This document shows positions 1 through 8,732 of a DNA stretch of 64,000 nt, one piece after another. A program made the translations under genes and the position numbers. Position 1 is the first letter of the stretch. Each line of letters opens with the position of its first letter. The DNA is from Halomarina rubra (lineage in GTDB: Archaea > Halobacteriota > Halobacteria > Halobacteriales > Haloarculaceae): positions 456,757 through 520,756 of the forward strand of contig NZ_JALXFV010000008.1 in the NCBI RefSeq assembly GCF_023699475.1, given 5' to 3'. The notes beneath the pieces are model-generated. The model ran no database searches. It had not been told where the DNA came from and worked only from the letters and a program-made list of their open reading frames with translations.

Positions 1-29
1 CCGGCGCGTCCGGCCTTTATCGTGCCATT

Positions 30-115
30 GTGAGACGCTTCGCGTCTCACAGGCTCCCAGGTCCTTCGGACGCTGGGAGAGGGCTTTGCGCCGAGCGGTG
101 GCGCTTCGCGCCACC
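30..115. repeat. Cluster of three perfect hairpins with TTC/GAA loops
   Basis: Three inverted repeats follow each other: 30-50 (9-bp stem), 54-79 (7+4-bp stem with one bulged base) and 97-115 (8-bp stem). All have the three-base loop TTC on the top strand. The first and third therefore contain GCGAAGC on the minus strand, a heptamer known to form an unusually stable DNA mini-hairpin. The cluster lies just beyond the stop codon of the minus-strand cdc48 gene, so it could help terminate or stabilise that transcript, or be a scattered intergenic repeat. The arms are different sequences, so they are not copies of one another. Confidence 0.6.
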
Positions 116-132
116 CGAGGCGGAAAACGGTG

Positions 133-2409
133 CTATTGGAAGGTTCTGCTGACCTGTTCGCGGTCCTCGGGCGACTCCCCGGAGTTGAACCGCTCTTCGA
201 TCTCGTCGTAGCGCTGGCGGGTCTCCTCGGTGACCGAGGCGCGCACCTCCTCCAGCGCCTGCTCGAAGTGGTCCATCGTGATGCGGACGTTGCCGACCGA
301 ACCCTCGATGTTCTCCTTGGTCGCGTCGTCCATCGATGTGATGAACTCGCGGGTGGCGACGAGCGCCGCCTCGCGGGCGACCGCCTCGATGTCCGCGCCG
401 ACGTACCCCTCGGTCTGACGAGCCAGCTTGTCGAGGTCGACGTCGTCTGCGAGCGGTTTCCGCTCGGTGTGGACCTGGAAGATGGCCCGGCGGGCGTCCT
501 CGTCCGGGACGGGGACGTGGACGTGGCGGTCCAGTCGCCCGGGGCGCAGCAGCGCCGAGTCGATGAGGTCCGGCCGGTTCGTCGCGGCGACGACCACGAC
601 GTCCTCCAGCTCTTCGAGGCCGTCGAGTTCGGTCAGCAGTTGGGAGACGACGCGTTCGCCGACGCCCGAGTCGCTCATGTTGCGACCGCGCTGGCCGGCC
701 ATCGAGTCGATCTCGTCGAAGAACACCACGGTGGGTGCGTTCGAGCGAGCCTTCTCGAAGACGTCACGGACGCCCTTCTCGGACTCCCCGACGAACTTGT
801 TGAGCAGTTCGGGCCCCTTGATGGAGATGAAGTTCGAGTTGGCCTCGTTGGCGACCGCTTTCGCGAGCAGCGTCTTCCCGGTCCCCGGCGGGCCGTACAG
901 CAGGACGCCCTTCGCGGCCTCCATATCCATCGCCTCGAACACCTCGGGGAAGTCGAGCGGCCACTGGATGGTCTCGCGGAGGCGTTCTTTCGTGTCCTCC
1001 AGCCCACCGACGCGTTCCCAGGTGACGTCGGGCACCTCGACGAACACCTCCCGCAGCGCGCTGGGGGTGATGCCTTTCAGCGCCTCGCGGAAGTCGTTCT
1101 CGGTGACCCGTAACGATTCGAGGACTTCGGCGTCGATCTCGTCCTGTTCGAGGTCGAGGTCCGGGCGGATGCGCCGGAGCGCGTTCATCGCGGCCTCCTT
1201 GGTCAGCGATTCGAGGTCCGCACCGACGAACCCGTGGGTGTTCTCCGCGTAGGTGCCGAGGTCGATGTCGTCGGCGAGCGGCATGCCGCGGGTGTGGACC
1301 TGCATGATCTCCAGGCGACCCTCCTTGTCCGGGACGCCGATCTCGATCTCGCGGTCGAACCGACCGCCACGGCGCAGCGCCGGGTCGAGCGCGTCGACGC
1401 GGTTGGTCGCGCCGATGACGGTCACCTGCCCGCGCTCTTCGAGGCCGTCCATGAGCGAGAGGAGCTGGGCGACGACGCGGCGCTCGACGTCGCCGCTGGT
1501 CTCGCCACGTTTGGGCGCGATGGAGTCGAGTTCGTCGATGAAGACGATGGCCGGCGCGTTCTCTTCGGCCTCCTCGAACACCTCACGGAGCTGTTCTTCG
1601 GACTCGCCGTAGTACTTCGACATGATCTCTGGGCCGGAGATGTCGGTGAAGTACGCGTCTATCTCGTTGGCGACGGCCTTCGCCATGAGCGTCTTCCCGG
1701 TGCCGGGTGGGCCGTGGAGCAGGACGCCTTTCGGCGGTTCGATGCCGAGTTGGCGGAACAGTTCGGGGTGGCGCATCGGCAACTCGATCATCTCCCGGAC
1801 CTGTTCGAGTTCGCCGTCGAGCCCGCCGATGTCCTCGTAGGTCACCGAGGGCGACCCGCTGGTGGCGGTTGCGCTCCCGCCCGTCGATATCTGTTCGGCG
1901 GGCTTCTCGCTGACGTTGACCTCGGTGGAGTCGGTGACGACGACCGTGCCGTCGGGATTCGTCTCGGCTATCTTCAGCGGGATGCGCTGGCCGCTCATCG
2001 AGGAGAGCGGACCGAGTCCCAGCGAGAAGGGGACGGTCTGCCCCTTCGTGACGGCCTGCCCGCTGAGTTTGTCGCGGATGTGGCTGCCGATGTTCCCGCG
2101 GATGCGGAGGTTCTGGGGGAGCGCGACGGTCACCTGCTTTGCGGGTTTGACGTCGGCCTTCTCCACCTCGACACGGTCGTCGATGCCGACGCCGGCCTCC
2201 TGGCGGAGGCGGCCGTCGATGCGGATGACGCCGTCGTCCTCGTCCTCGGGGTAGCCCGGCCAGACGCGCGCGACCGCACGCCCGTCGGAACCGCTAATGA
2301 GGATGTAGTCCCCGTTCTCGAGGTCGAGGTCGTCCATCGCGGCGCGGTCGATGGCCGCGAGGCCCCGTCCGGCGTCCTTCTGTTTCAGGGGTTTGACGGT
2401 GAGTTTCAT
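133..2409 (-). CDS. cdc48: Cdc48/VAT-type AAA+ ATPase
   Basis: This 758-aa hexameric unfoldase extracts and unfolds proteins, and in archaea is thought to feed the proteasome. An N-terminal double-psi barrel/Cdc48 domain (about 1-170) precedes two AAA modules. D1 has Walker A GPPGTGKT at 233-240 and Walker B Asp292-Glu293. D2 has Walker A at 506-513 and Walker B Asp565-Glu566. Length and architecture match the archaeal family, and both ATPase sites look intact. Its ATG overlaps the stop of the 77-aa gene upstream as ATGA, so the pair is probably co-transcribed and translationally coupled from a promoter near 2666-2673. Confidence 0.97.
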   Translation of the reverse strand: MKLTVKPLKQKDAGRGLAAIDRAAMDDLDLENGDYILISGSDGRAVARVWPGYPEDEDDGVIRIDGRLRQEAGVGIDDRVEVEKADVKPAKQVTVALPQNLRIRGNIGSHIRDKLSGQAVTKGQTVPFSLGLGPLSSMSGQRIPLKIAETNPDGTVVVTDSTEVNVSEKPAEQISTGGSATATSGSPSVTYEDIGGLDGELEQVREMIELPMRHPELFRQLGIEPPKGVLLHGPPGTGKTLMAKAVANEIDAYFTDISGPEIMSKYYGESEEQLREVFEEAEENAPAIVFIDELDSIAPKRGETSGDVERRVVAQLLSLMDGLEERGQVTVIGATNRVDALDPALRRGGRFDREIEIGVPDKEGRLEIMQVHTRGMPLADDIDLGTYAENTHGFVGADLESLTKEAAMNALRRIRPDLDLEQDEIDAEVLESLRVTENDFREALKGITPSALREVFVEVPDVTWERVGGLEDTKERLRETIQWPLDFPEVFEAMDMEAAKGVLLYGPPGTGKTLLAKAVANEANSNFISIKGPELLNKFVGESEKGVRDVFEKARSNAPTVVFFDEIDSMAGQRGRNMSDSGVGERVVSQLLTELDGLEELEDVVVVAATNRPDLIDSALLRPGRLDRHVHVPVPDEDARRAIFQVHTERKPLADDVDLDKLARQTEGYVGADIEAVAREAALVATREFITSMDDATKENIEGSVGNVRITMDHFEQALEEVRASVTEETRQRYDEIEERFNSGESPEDREQVSRTFQ

Positions 2410-2639
2410 TGGCTCACTTCGACGGTGACGACGCCGTTTTTGATAAACGCTTGCGCGCGGCCGGCCGGAACCGAGAACTCGTACTGGTCGTCGCCGACGA
2501 CGACCATCACCGTCCCGTCGACCACGTCAACGTCCGCGTCGACCCCAGCACCCAGGTCCGCAGCGAACACGGTCCGGTCGCTGTAGTCGTACCGGCGAAG
2601 CGGTCCATCGCCCTCGGAGATGCGTTGCTGATTGGTCAT
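2406..2639 (-). CDS. Small protein upstream of cdc48 (DUF7127-like)
   Basis: This 77-aa acidic protein is predicted to be mostly beta strand. It contains a compact core ([16 protein letters not shown]) and ends in alternating hydrophobic strands, somewhat like a small Hsp20-type sandwich. It looks like the haloarchaeal family catalogued as DUF7127, but that is from memory and not verified. Its TGA overlaps the cdc48 ATG. The TATA-like TTAAATAC on the minus strand (2673-2666) sits about 30 nt before its ATG. Linkage to cdc48 suggests a role as adaptor or partner of the unfoldase, which is inference only. Confidence 0.8.
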   Translation of the reverse strand: MTNQQRISEGDGPLRRYDYSDRTVFAADLGAGVDADVDVVDGTVMVVVGDDQYEFSVPAGRAQAFIKNGVVTVEVSQ

Positions 2640-2642
2640 GTA

Positions 2643-2673
2643 CTAACCACAGGTTAGCGCGTTTAGTATTTAA
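2643..2673 (-). promoter_or_regulatory. cdc48 operon promoter with palindromic operator-like site
   Basis: On the minus strand a TATA box TTAAATAC occupies 2673-2666, about 30 nt upstream of the ATG at 2639. Between it and the ATG lies a perfect 6-bp inverted repeat with a 3-bp spacer, CTAACC-ACA-GGTTAG (2643-2657). A dimeric regulator bound there would cover the expected transcription start. Only the arrangement is visible; no regulator can be assigned. Confidence 0.5.
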
Positions 2674-2905
2674 GGCTGTCGCAGAAGAACCGACCGACGG
2701 CACTCGGACGCTCGCGAGCGGTCGTCTCGTGGTTCCGGTGACGACCGGGGGTACATTCAGGCTGGCGGTGGGGGTAACTGTCGCCGATTGGCTACGGAGG
2801 TCGCGCCGCGGGCGAGGCGAGTGCGCCACCTGGGTACCCGGGTCGTTCGACCGGGACGGCGTCGGAACGTCGGGGCTTTTCATGGCTCGCTCCCGTGGGG
2901 CCGCT

Positions 2906-3676
2906 ATGGAACGGGTCGCCCACGACGGACGGACGACGGCGTATCGACAGACGGCCTTCGGCGAGGGGGTCCCCACGCTGTTCGTTCACGGCAGCGGCGG
3001 CGCACACTCGGTCTGGGTCCACCAGTACGGTCGGCAGGGCCCGGACGGCCCCTCCGTCGCCCTCGACCTGAGCGGCCACGGCGAGAGCGAGGACGTCGAC
3101 ACCGACCCGGGACCGGAGACGATGGCGGCGTACGCCGACGACGTGGTCGCCGTCGCCCGGGAGACCGGCGCACGAGTCCTCGTCGGAAACTCACTCGGCG
3201 GGGCGGTCGCGCTCACCGTCGCGCTGGACCGCGACCTGGACCTCGACGGACTCGTCGTGACCGGGAGCGGTGCGAAACTCGGCGTTGGCGAGGAGCTACT
3301 GGGGATGCTCGACGAGGACTTCGACGCGGCCGTCGAGACGCTCCACGGCCCGGACCTGCTGTTCCACGACGCCGACGAGGAGACGCGGGCCGCGTCGATA
3401 GCGTCGCTGGAGGCGAGCGGCCGGGCGGTCACCGAACGCGACTTCCGCACCTGCGACGCGTTCGACGTGCGGGACCGCCTCGACGAGGTGACGGTCCCCG
3501 CGCTGGCGCTGACGGGCGAACACGACCGGCTCACTCCGCCGTCGTTCCACGAGTACCTCGCCGCTGAACTCCCGGACTGTACCGCGGCGACGGTCCCCGA
3601 CGCCGCCCACCTCTCGATGCTCGAACGACCCAGTGACTGGAACGACCTGGTCGGGCCGTTCCTCACGGACCGCTGA
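2906..3676 (+). CDS. Alpha/beta hydrolase
   Basis: This 256-aa cytosolic alpha/beta-hydrolase-fold protein probably acts on a small ester, lactone or peroxide. It shows an oxyanion-hole HGSGG (28-32), a nucleophile elbow GNSLG with Ser96, a late acid Asp207 (GEHDRL) and the catalytic His235 (DAAHLSM). I chose the ATG at 2906 because a T-rich TATA-like element (2875-2881) lies about 28 nt upstream, giving a leaderless message. A longer reading frame from 2729 would add low-complexity residues before the fold. The substrate cannot be inferred. Confidence 0.85.
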   Translation: MERVAHDGRTTAYRQTAFGEGVPTLFVHGSGGAHSVWVHQYGRQGPDGPSVALDLSGHGESEDVDTDPGPETMAAYADDVVAVARETGARVLVGNSLGGAVALTVALDRDLDLDGLVVTGSGAKLGVGEELLGMLDEDFDAAVETLHGPDLLFHDADEETRAASIASLEASGRAVTERDFRTCDAFDVRDRLDEVTVPALALTGEHDRLTPPSFHEYLAAELPDCTAATVPDAAHLSMLERPSDWNDLVGPFLTDR

Positions 3677-3760
3677 CCGCTGCGGTCGGTGGCTCCGAAC
3701 GGCGACGCCGCTCGACAGCTTCACACCGTGGCGTCGCTCGACGACTCGAAAGTGACGCAC

Positions 3761-4693
3761 TCAGAGCGTGGGTGCTTCGTCCCGCCGCGCCGCCCACGTC
3801 GTGAGGTAGTGCGCCCAGTAGCCAGAACACCGGCCGTAGCGCTCGCCGAGGCGTTCGAGGTGGTCGTCGGAGGCTTCGGGGAGGCCGTACAGCTCTTCGA
3901 CGGCCGCCCGCAGGCCGGGGTCGTGGAGCGGCGGGCGGTCCGTGCGGCCGAAACCGTGGACGGCGACGTACTCCGCGGCCCACGCGTCGAACCCCCAGAT
4001 GGACTCCAGGCGGTCGAGCAGTTCGGGGGTGTCCAGGGTCGAGAGCGCGCTGGTGGCGAACGCCTCGGCCGTCGCGACCAGCGTCCGCGCTTTGTGCTCG
4101 GGAAACAGCCTCTCGACGACGGGTGCACCCGTCAACAGGAGTCGCGGCGTCGGGAACAGGAACAGTGAGTCGGTGTGCGTCGACCCACCGTCGGCAGCGA
4201 CGTCGGAGCCGTCGTAGTCGGGCGGTGGCCGCTCGACGACGCGCCCGACCGACGTGACGAGTTCGCGGCGCTGCTCTCGGACGACGTCGGTCGGCGTGCC
4301 GCGCGCGAGCGCGGCCCAGCAGGCCGCCTCGAAGGGCGTGGGGAACCGGACCTGGTGGTAGCCGTCGAGCGTGTCGAGGACGCGACGGAACGGCGGGTCG
4401 TCGGCCGCCGCCGCGTACAGCGGTTCGAGGTCGTCCGAGAGCGAGAGGAACGCTCCCAGCCAGTCCGCGACCACGCGGTCGTCACCCGACTCCTCTATCC
4501 ACTCGACCGTCGCGTCGAGGGTCGTCGTGTCCCGGCCCTCGCGGACCGTGGCGAGGAACGGTCGCTCCTCGGCGAACCCGCCGACGACGACGTCCTCGTC
4601 ACTGCACACTCGCTCGTCCGCACAGGGGTCGAACCCCGATAATGTCCGCAACGACTGCTCGAAGTCGTACGGTTCGGTCGCGTGCAGTTCCAT
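3761..4693 (-). CDS. AlkA-like HhH-GPD DNA glycosylase
   Basis: This 310-aa protein is a probable DNA-3-methyladenine glycosylase 2 family enzyme, removing alkylated or deaminated bases. The FPTPFEAACWAALARGTP segment (about 117-134) and a helix-hairpin-helix region around 225-260 (WGFDAWAAEYVAVHGFG) match the AlkA layout. The aligned catalytic aspartate is Asp258 in PLHDPGL. The hairpin Gly-x-Gly is less canonical here (GFDAW), so a divergent specificity is possible. The gene is monocistronic. A TATA-like CTTATC lies about 26 nt before the ATG, consistent with a leaderless transcript. Confidence 0.8.
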   Translation of the reverse strand: MELHATEPYDFEQSLRTLSGFDPCADERVCSDEDVVVGGFAEERPFLATVREGRDTTTLDATVEWIEESGDDRVVADWLGAFLSLSDDLEPLYAAAADDPPFRRVLDTLDGYHQVRFPTPFEAACWAALARGTPTDVVREQRRELVTSVGRVVERPPPDYDGSDVAADGGSTHTDSLFLFPTPRLLLTGAPVVERLFPEHKARTLVATAEAFATSALSTLDTPELLDRLESIWGFDAWAAEYVAVHGFGRTDRPPLHDPGLRAAVEELYGLPEASDDHLERLGERYGRCSGYWAHYLTTWAARRDEAPTL

Positions 4694-4875
4694 GGTGGGA
4701 CCGACACGGGACAGTCAGATAAGTGTCGCCCCCAACCCCACACGATACGGCAACGTAGGTGGGGTGTCGACGGGTACTTTGCCGTGTTTACAGTTCAACG
4801 TCGCGGTGGGGTGCGGTCGGGGGCTCCCGCCGCGTTTCGACGGTGAGACGCTCGCCGTCGGGCGTCGGCGACCGG

Positions 4876-5682
4876 TCAGTAGATGTCGTCGAGTTCTGCC
4901 TGGGTGTGGCTGTGTTCGTCGGCGGGGAACTCCCCGGCCTCGACGGCGGCCTTGTAGTCCTCGACGGCGCGTTGCATCTCCCCGCGGACGTCGCCGAACG
5001 CCTTCCCGAACGGGGCGACGCGCTCGGAGAGGCCGACGACCTCGTCGACGACGAGCACCTGACCGTCGCAGTCCGGGCCAGCGCCGATGCCGATGGTGGG
5101 GATGTCGAGGCGTTCGGTGACGATGCGCCCGAGGTTTGCCGGGATGTGTTCGAGTACGAGCGAGAACGCGCCGGCCTCCTCGTGGGCCTCCGCGAGGTCG
5201 ACGATGGCTCGGGCGCTCTCCTCGTCGGTCCCCTGGCGGAACAGACCGGTCTCGTTCTCACCCTGTGGCGTCAACCCGAGATGGGCCTGGACGGGGATGC
5301 CCAACTGCGTCAGTCGGCGGGTCAGCTCGACGGTGTGCTCGCCACACTCCAGTTTGACCGCGTCGGCGTCGGCCTCCTTCAGCATCCGCCCGCAGTTCTC
5401 GATGGAGGTGGCCTCGTCGACGCCGAACGAGAGGAACGGCATGTCGGCGACGACCAGCGCGTTCTCGGTGACGCGACTCACGGCGGCGGTCCTGCTCAGC
5501 ACGTCCTCGACGGTGACCGGGAGCGTCGACTCGTGACCCAGTCGGAGGTTGCCCATCGAGTCGCCCACGAGGATCATGTCGATACCCGCCTCGTCGACGA
5601 CGGCGGCGTCGGGCGCGTTGTACGCCGTCAGCATCGTGATAGGCTCCTCGCCGGCCTTCTCGCGGATGTCCTTTGCCCGCAT
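4876..5682 (-). CDS. panB: 3-methyl-2-oxobutanoate hydroxymethyltransferase (PanB)
   Basis: This 268-aa TIM-barrel enzyme transfers a hydroxymethyl group from methylenetetrahydrofolate to 2-oxoisovalerate, giving ketopantoate for CoA synthesis. Family signatures are near the N-terminus (MLTAYNAPDA, then ILVGDSMGN with the metal-binding Asp) and later in GIGAGPDCDGQVLV. The ATG at 5682 fits the family length and lies about 27 nt downstream of a minus-strand TATA (CTTTATC, about 5707-5713). An upstream in-frame start at 5721 would place the TATA inside the coding region. Confidence 0.95.
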   Translation of the reverse strand: MRAKDIREKAGEEPITMLTAYNAPDAAVVDEAGIDMILVGDSMGNLRLGHESTLPVTVEDVLSRTAAVSRVTENALVVADMPFLSFGVDEATSIENCGRMLKEADADAVKLECGEHTVELTRRLTQLGIPVQAHLGLTPQGENETGLFRQGTDEESARAIVDLAEAHEEAGAFSLVLEHIPANLGRIVTERLDIPTIGIGAGPDCDGQVLVVDEVVGLSERVAPFGKAFGDVRGEMQRAVEDYKAAVEAGEFPADEHSHTQAELDDIY

Positions 5683-5744
5683 ACCTCGCGGTCGGTCGGG
5701 GGCCCTGATAAAGCCGGCCACTCCGGGTGGACAACGAACGGTTC

Positions 5745-6017
5745 ATGTCCGCCCCACCGAAACGACGAGGCGTGCCACACGTCGAGCGTACCGACCCCGA
5801 CGGCGTCGACTACGGGTGGGTGATGCAGACGACGTTCGTCGTCGCCATCGCCGTCGGCGCACCGCTCGTCGCGCTCGCCTCCCTGTTCGTCCCGTCGCTG
5901 GGGACGTGGGCGGCCCGCGCGGAGTTCGCCATCCGTGTCGGGGCCGTCCTCTGGGTCGTCATCGCCCTCTCCGTCTTCCTCTACGCCCGTTCGCGGGTCG
6001 ACGCGACGACGGACTGA
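5745..6017 (+). CDS. Two-TM small membrane protein (DUF5822-like)
   Basis: This 90-aa protein has a polar N-terminus followed by two hydrophobic segments (about 27-48 and 62-81), so it is probably an integral membrane hairpin. It resembles a small haloarchaeal membrane family that I believe is DUF5822; no function is known to me. The gene is divergent from panB, and the AT-rich stretch near 5706-5713 may serve both directions. The ATG at 5745 is preferred over an in-frame GTG at 5727 because it gives a compact product and a short leader. Confidence 0.7.
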   Translation: MSAPPKRRGVPHVERTDPDGVDYGWVMQTTFVVAIAVGAPLVALASLFVPSLGTWAARAEFAIRVGAVLWVVIALSVFLYARSRVDATTD

Positions 6018-6029
6018 CCGCCACGCGCT

Positions 6030-6575
6030 CTACTCCGTCTCGACCCACTCGAACGCCGTGCCAGCGCGCCGAGCGGTCCGCTCGTCCCGTTCGGAGTCGC
6101 CGACGAACAGCGTCCGTTCGGGGGTGGCGTCGAGCGCCCGTACCGTCGCCAACAGCGGTTCGGGGTCGGGTTTCTCCGTCGCTACCGAGTCGCGACCGAC
6201 GACGACGCGGACGTGGTCGTCGAGGCCGTGAGTGTCGAGGGCGATGCGGCAGGCCGCCGCGCAGTTGAGCGAGCAGACGCCGACGGGCACCGAGAGCGGG
6301 AGGTCGTCCGCCCGCGGGAGTCGTTCGGAGCGCCGCGCGCCGTCGCGTTCGTGGTCGGCGATGACCGCCTCGACGGCGTCGTGGTGACCGGTCTCCTTGG
6401 CGTGCTGGAGCATCGCCCAGAGGTCGTCTGGCGGGGTCGCCCCGCGCTCGCGGAGCGTCGCCGCGACGTCCGTGGCGACGCGAGACCAGTCCACGAGGAG
6501 TCTCACGAGCGTCCCGTCGAGGTCGTAGACGACGGCGTCGTAGTGACCCGCCTCGTCCGGTGGAGTCGGGGTCAC
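6030..6575 (-). CDS. HAD-superfamily phosphatase
   Basis: This 181-aa HAD hydrolase resembles phosphoglycolate phosphatase-type enzymes. Motif I is DLDGT (Asp18, Asp20) near the N-terminus and motif IV is GDSERDE near the C-terminus. It starts with GTG at 6575, which overlaps the TGA of the preceding gene as GTGA, so translation is probably coupled. A short cap region between the motifs suggests a C1-cap type. The substrate is unknown. Confidence 0.87.
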   Translation of the reverse strand: MTPTPPDEAGHYDAVVYDLDGTLVRLLVDWSRVATDVAATLRERGATPPDDLWAMLQHAKETGHHDAVEAVIADHERDGARRSERLPRADDLPLSVPVGVCSLNCAAACRIALDTHGLDDHVRVVVGRDSVATEKPDPEPLLATVRALDATPERTLFVGDSERDERTARRAGTAFEWVETE

Positions 6576-6979
6576 GAGTGGACGATGTCTTCGACGGCCT
6601 CGATGACGGCCGTCGCCGGCGCGTCGGGGGCGAGCGCGAGGAACAGTCCTTCGCCTTCGGCGACGACGCGGACCGCGATGAGGTTCTCCATGTACGTCGT
6701 CAGGGCGCGCGTCCGCCCCGAGTCGACGAACAGTTCCTCGAACAGTTCGCGTTCGGTGAAGTCGAGGTAGACGTAGGAGTGCACCCCCGAGAAGTGGTCG
6801 TGCATAGCTTCGTCGTCGGGGTACCGGTCGGCGACGACGTCAGCGCAGTACAGCACCTCGAACGCCGCCCGGTCGTACTCCACGACGAGCAGGAGGTCCG
6901 CACCGGCGACCGCCAGCGCGCCCTCCACCGCCCGCTTCGCGTCGAAGCTCACGACGGACGGGTCGTTCATCACGGGCAT
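6572..6979 (-). CDS. Conserved small haloarchaeal protein
   Basis: This 135-aa mixed alpha/beta protein has no motif I recognise. The first half (ADLLLVVEYDRAAFEVLY) reads like a beta-hairpin core, and the second half carries an amphipathic helix. It is the first gene of a two-gene unit with the HAD phosphatase. A TATA-like GTTTATCG (about 7003-7010, minus strand) lies about 27 nt upstream, supporting a leaderless start at 6979. It may act with the phosphatase, but only linkage supports that. Confidence 0.8.
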   Translation of the reverse strand: MPVMNDPSVVSFDAKRAVEGALAVAGADLLLVVEYDRAAFEVLYCADVVADRYPDDEAMHDHFSGVHSYVYLDFTERELFEELFVDSGRTRALTTYMENLIAVRVVAEGEGLFLALAPDAPATAVIEAVEDIVHS

Positions 6980-7069
6980 GCGTTCAGGTTCGACCGATTC
7001 ACGATAAACGTTCTCGTCCGACGCATAGACCCGTCGAACGCGGGTACCGTCGCCGGCCGCTGACGGTCC

Positions 7070-8203
7070 TCAGTCGAGGAGACTGCGCGCGATGATGGTC
7101 TTCTGAATCTGGCTGGTGCCCTCGTAGATGGTGAGGATCTTCGCGTCGCGGTAGAGCCGTTCGACGTCGAACTCGCGAGTGTAGCCGTAGCCGCCGTGAA
7201 TCTGGACGGCCTCGTTGGTCACGTCCATCGCGGTCTCGCTCGCGGTGTACTTCGCCATGCTCGCCGCCGTCGGGAAGCCGTCGGTCCCCTCGGCCTTCTG
7301 CCGGGCGGCGTCGTGGACGAGCAGGCGACTGGCCTGCGTGTTCGTGTGCATGTCGGCGAGTTTGTGGCGAATCGACTGGATGTCCGCGATGGGGCCGTCG
7401 AACTGCTCGCGTTCCTGCGCGTAGTCGACCGCCCGGTCGAGGGCGTCCTGTGCGAGACCGACCGACTGGGCGGCGATGCCGATGCGGCCGCCCGTGAGGA
7501 TGGAGAGCGCCGACGACAGCCCCTCACCCTCCGGGGTGAGGCGGTTCTCCGCGGGGATTCGGACGTCGTCGAAGGTGAGACTCGTCGTGTCGCTCGCTCG
7601 CAACCCAAGTTTCTCCTCGGGTTCGCCGACCGAGAGGCCGTCGACGTCGCCGGGGACGACGAACTGGGTTATCTCGCCGGGAGCGGTCTTCGCGAAGACG
7701 ATGTAGACGCCCGCGCGTCGGCCGTTCGTGATCCACTGCTTGTCGCCGTCGATGACGTACTCGTCGCCCGCGGGTCCGCTGACCCGTTCGGCCGTGGTGG
7801 TCATCTGGGCGGGGTTCGACCCCGCGCCGGGTTCGGAGAGACAGAACGCGCCGACGGGTCGGCCCGACACCATCTCGGGGAGCCAGCGCTCTTTCTGCGC
7901 TTCGTCGCCGAACTCCGCGATACACGACGTGGCGAGGCAGTGGACCGACAGCGCGGTCGCGACTGCGAGCGTCCCGTAGGCGACCGCCTCGTTGACGACG
8001 GCGTAGGTGACGGGGTCGGCGTCGAACCCGCCGTACTCCTCGGGGACGGTCAGGCCGGTCAGGTCTAACTCCGCTAGACCGTCCCACACCTCCTCGGGGA
8101 ACTCCTCGTTCGCGTCGCACTCTTCGGCGACGGGTTGTATCTCCTCGACCGCGAACTCCCGGACCACGTTCCGGATGGCCTCCTGCTCGGCCGTCAGTTG
8201 CAT
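7070..8203 (-). CDS. Acyl-CoA dehydrogenase
   Basis: This 377-aa FAD enzyme performs alpha,beta-dehydrogenation of an acyl-CoA in fatty-acid or amino-acid catabolism. The three family blocks are visible: an N-terminal helical domain (EQEAIRNVVREFAVEE), a middle beta domain with FCLSEPGAGSNPA and WITNG, and a C-terminal helical domain with QIHGGYGYTREF and IYEGTSQIQ. The Glu in YEGTSQIQ is the usual catalytic base. The start at 8203 is preferred over the in-frame ATG at 8230 because a TATA-like T-rich box lies about 29 nt upstream. Chain-length preference cannot be told. Confidence 0.95.
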   Translation of the reverse strand: MQLTAEQEAIRNVVREFAVEEIQPVAEECDANEEFPEEVWDGLAELDLTGLTVPEEYGGFDADPVTYAVVNEAVAYGTLAVATALSVHCLATSCIAEFGDEAQKERWLPEMVSGRPVGAFCLSEPGAGSNPAQMTTTAERVSGPAGDEYVIDGDKQWITNGRRAGVYIVFAKTAPGEITQFVVPGDVDGLSVGEPEEKLGLRASDTTSLTFDDVRIPAENRLTPEGEGLSSALSILTGGRIGIAAQSVGLAQDALDRAVDYAQEREQFDGPIADIQSIRHKLADMHTNTQASRLLVHDAARQKAEGTDGFPTAASMAKYTASETAMDVTNEAVQIHGGYGYTREFDVERLYRDAKILTIYEGTSQIQKTIIARSLLD

Positions 8204-8345
8204 ACGAGGGGGTCCGACGGCGGTCCGCAAAAATCGCCCGTTCCGTGGTGGGGTGTATCGGTCGGGTCACGGACAGGACTGGACTCCAGTAACGGAGCCG
8301 AAACGCGGGAGAAAGTACATCACGGCGGCGGACTCGCCGTGTCGT

Positions 8346-8711
8346 ATGGCCGACACGACCGACCCCATCGAGGCGTTCGAGGCGCTGAGCGACGAGACGC
8401 GACTCGCCATCGTCCGGACGCTCGCGGAACGCCGCCGCGAATCCCCCGACGCGCCGACGCTGTCGTTCTCCGCGCTCCGCGAACGCGTCGGCGTCCGCGA
8501 CTCGGGGACGTTCAACTACCACCTCGACCGCCTCCAGCAGACGTTCGTTCGCAAACGCGGCGACGGCTACGAACTCGACGCCGACGGGATGCGCCTCATC
8601 GACGTGCGCGAGGGGCGAATCGGACCAGGGGTCGCTGACGACGACGCGACCTGCCCGGTCTGTGGCGAGGCCGACTGCGACCGTGTCCACGTCCAGTTCG
8701 GGGCGTTCTGA
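8346..8711 (+). CDS. ArsR-like winged-helix regulator with C-terminal zinc knuckle
   Basis: This 121-aa protein begins with a winged HTH (about 8-85; EALSDETRLAIVRTL and the recognition-helix stretch SGTFNYHLDRL). It ends with CPVCGEADC (Cys103, Cys106, Cys111), a probable metal-binding knuckle. Longer haloarchaeal relatives carry a bigger effector region between the two, so this is a compact member. It faces away from the acyl-CoA dehydrogenase across a shared intergenic region. It could regulate that gene, which is inference from position. Confidence 0.85.
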   Translation: MADTTDPIEAFEALSDETRLAIVRTLAERRRESPDAPTLSFSALRERVGVRDSGTFNYHLDRLQQTFVRKRGDGYELDADGMRLIDVREGRIGPGVADDDATCPVCGEADCDRVHVQFGAF

Positions 8712-8732
8712 GCCGTCGCCCGTCGCCGACAC

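Noticed and set aside
130-2586. Long plus-strand frames opposite cdc48
   Set aside because: They mirror the AAA ATPase codons and show no domain; the minus-strand protein is unmistakable.
7524-8732. 402-aa minus frame spanning acyl-CoA dehydrogenase and the HTH gene
   Set aside because: Overlaps two well-supported genes out of frame and reads as Arg-rich filler.
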